Position numbers and translations under genes: made by a program
Notes under the pieces: model-generated
Database searches by the model: none
What the model saw: only the letters and a program-made list of their open reading frames with translations
What the model was told of the DNA's origin: nothing
Shown here: in pieces, positions 5,896-5,978 of the stretch
How positions within the stretch are numbered: position 1 is the stretch's first letter
Layout of the letters: each line of letters opens with the position of its first letter
From: Verrucomicrobiales bacterium
GTDB taxonomy: Bacteria; Verrucomicrobiota; Verrucomicrobiia; Limisphaerales; UBA1100
NCBI GenBank assembly: GCA_002718935.1
Contig: PBFV01000019.1
Span: forward strand, 13,673-19,650
DNA: 5,978 nt
Direction of reading: 5' to 3'

Positions 5896-5978
5896 TCTGG
5901 CGCTTTGCCGGGCGCAATCCCAGGTCCACCGGGAGGCAGCGAGCCGCCAATTCCGGGATTACCCGGCCCTTCGGGCGT
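5892..5978 (-). CDS. Possible C-terminal tail of a Gly/Pro-rich protein (partial)
   Basis: The minus strand reads 28 codons followed by TAA (5894-5892), giving a Gly/Pro-rich peptide (PGNPGIGG, PPGGPGIAPG) of disordered or collagen-like character. If it is real, its stop shares the palindrome TTAA with the stop of the convergent desulfurase gene, a 4-nt tail-to-tail overlap. The opposite strand also reads as Pro/Gly-rich after the desulfurase stop, because GGN and CCN codons are complementary. The coding strand is therefore uncertain, and the stretch may be non-coding. No function can be assigned. Confidence 0.35.
   Translation of the reverse strand, partial: TPEGPGNPGIGGSLPPGGPGIAPGKAPD

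Overview
The window comes from a G+C-rich bacterium with densely packed genes. Five consecutive genes on the minus strand look like one operon. They are transcribed from about 4680 down through the left edge of the window. A single plus-strand gene (4768-5895) diverges from them. I tentatively think of the PVC group (Verrucomicrobiota or Planctomycetota) because of the domain combinations, but nothing here fixes the taxonomy. There are no rRNA, tRNA, mobile-element or CRISPR signatures.

Layout of the minus-strand cluster, in order of transcription: (1) 4680-4204, a glycine-cleavage H-like protein that keeps the lipoyl-lysine site; (2) 4211-3102, a COG0523/CobW-type GTPase with an intact P-loop, the GGCxCC metal motif and NKxD, started from a TTG that overlaps the end of gene 1 by 8 nt; (3) 3055-2660, a small cysteine-rich protein resembling only the N-terminal domain of heterodisulfide reductase subunit A (HdrA); (4) 2657-1800, a two-cluster 4Fe-4S ferredoxin-type protein with an unassigned N-terminal region; (5) 1713 to beyond position 1, a fusion of a cysteine-rich DUF116-type domain with an all-trans polyprenyl diphosphate synthase, whose 3' end is missing. 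An 86-nt gap carrying a perfect 6-bp-stem hairpin separates genes 4 and 5.

The plus-strand gene (4768-5895) is a complete class I (NifS/IscS-like) cysteine desulfurase with its PLP lysine and active-site cysteine. After it, 5896-5978 is rich in Gly/Pro-type codons and may be the tail of a convergent minus-strand gene.

The interesting interpretation is that these genes form one redox or sulfur module. It would combine a lipoyl carrier protein (H-protein-like, as in LbpA of the sHdr sulfur-oxidation system), an HdrA-like Fe-S/thiol protein, a ferredoxin, a metal-handling GTPase and a DUF116 Fe-S-type domain attached to an isoprenoid synthase. A sulfur-mobilising cysteine desulfurase lies next door. 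No GcvT, GcvP, HdrB, HdrC or lipoate ligase gene is present in the window. The individual family calls are fairly secure. The joint function is inference.
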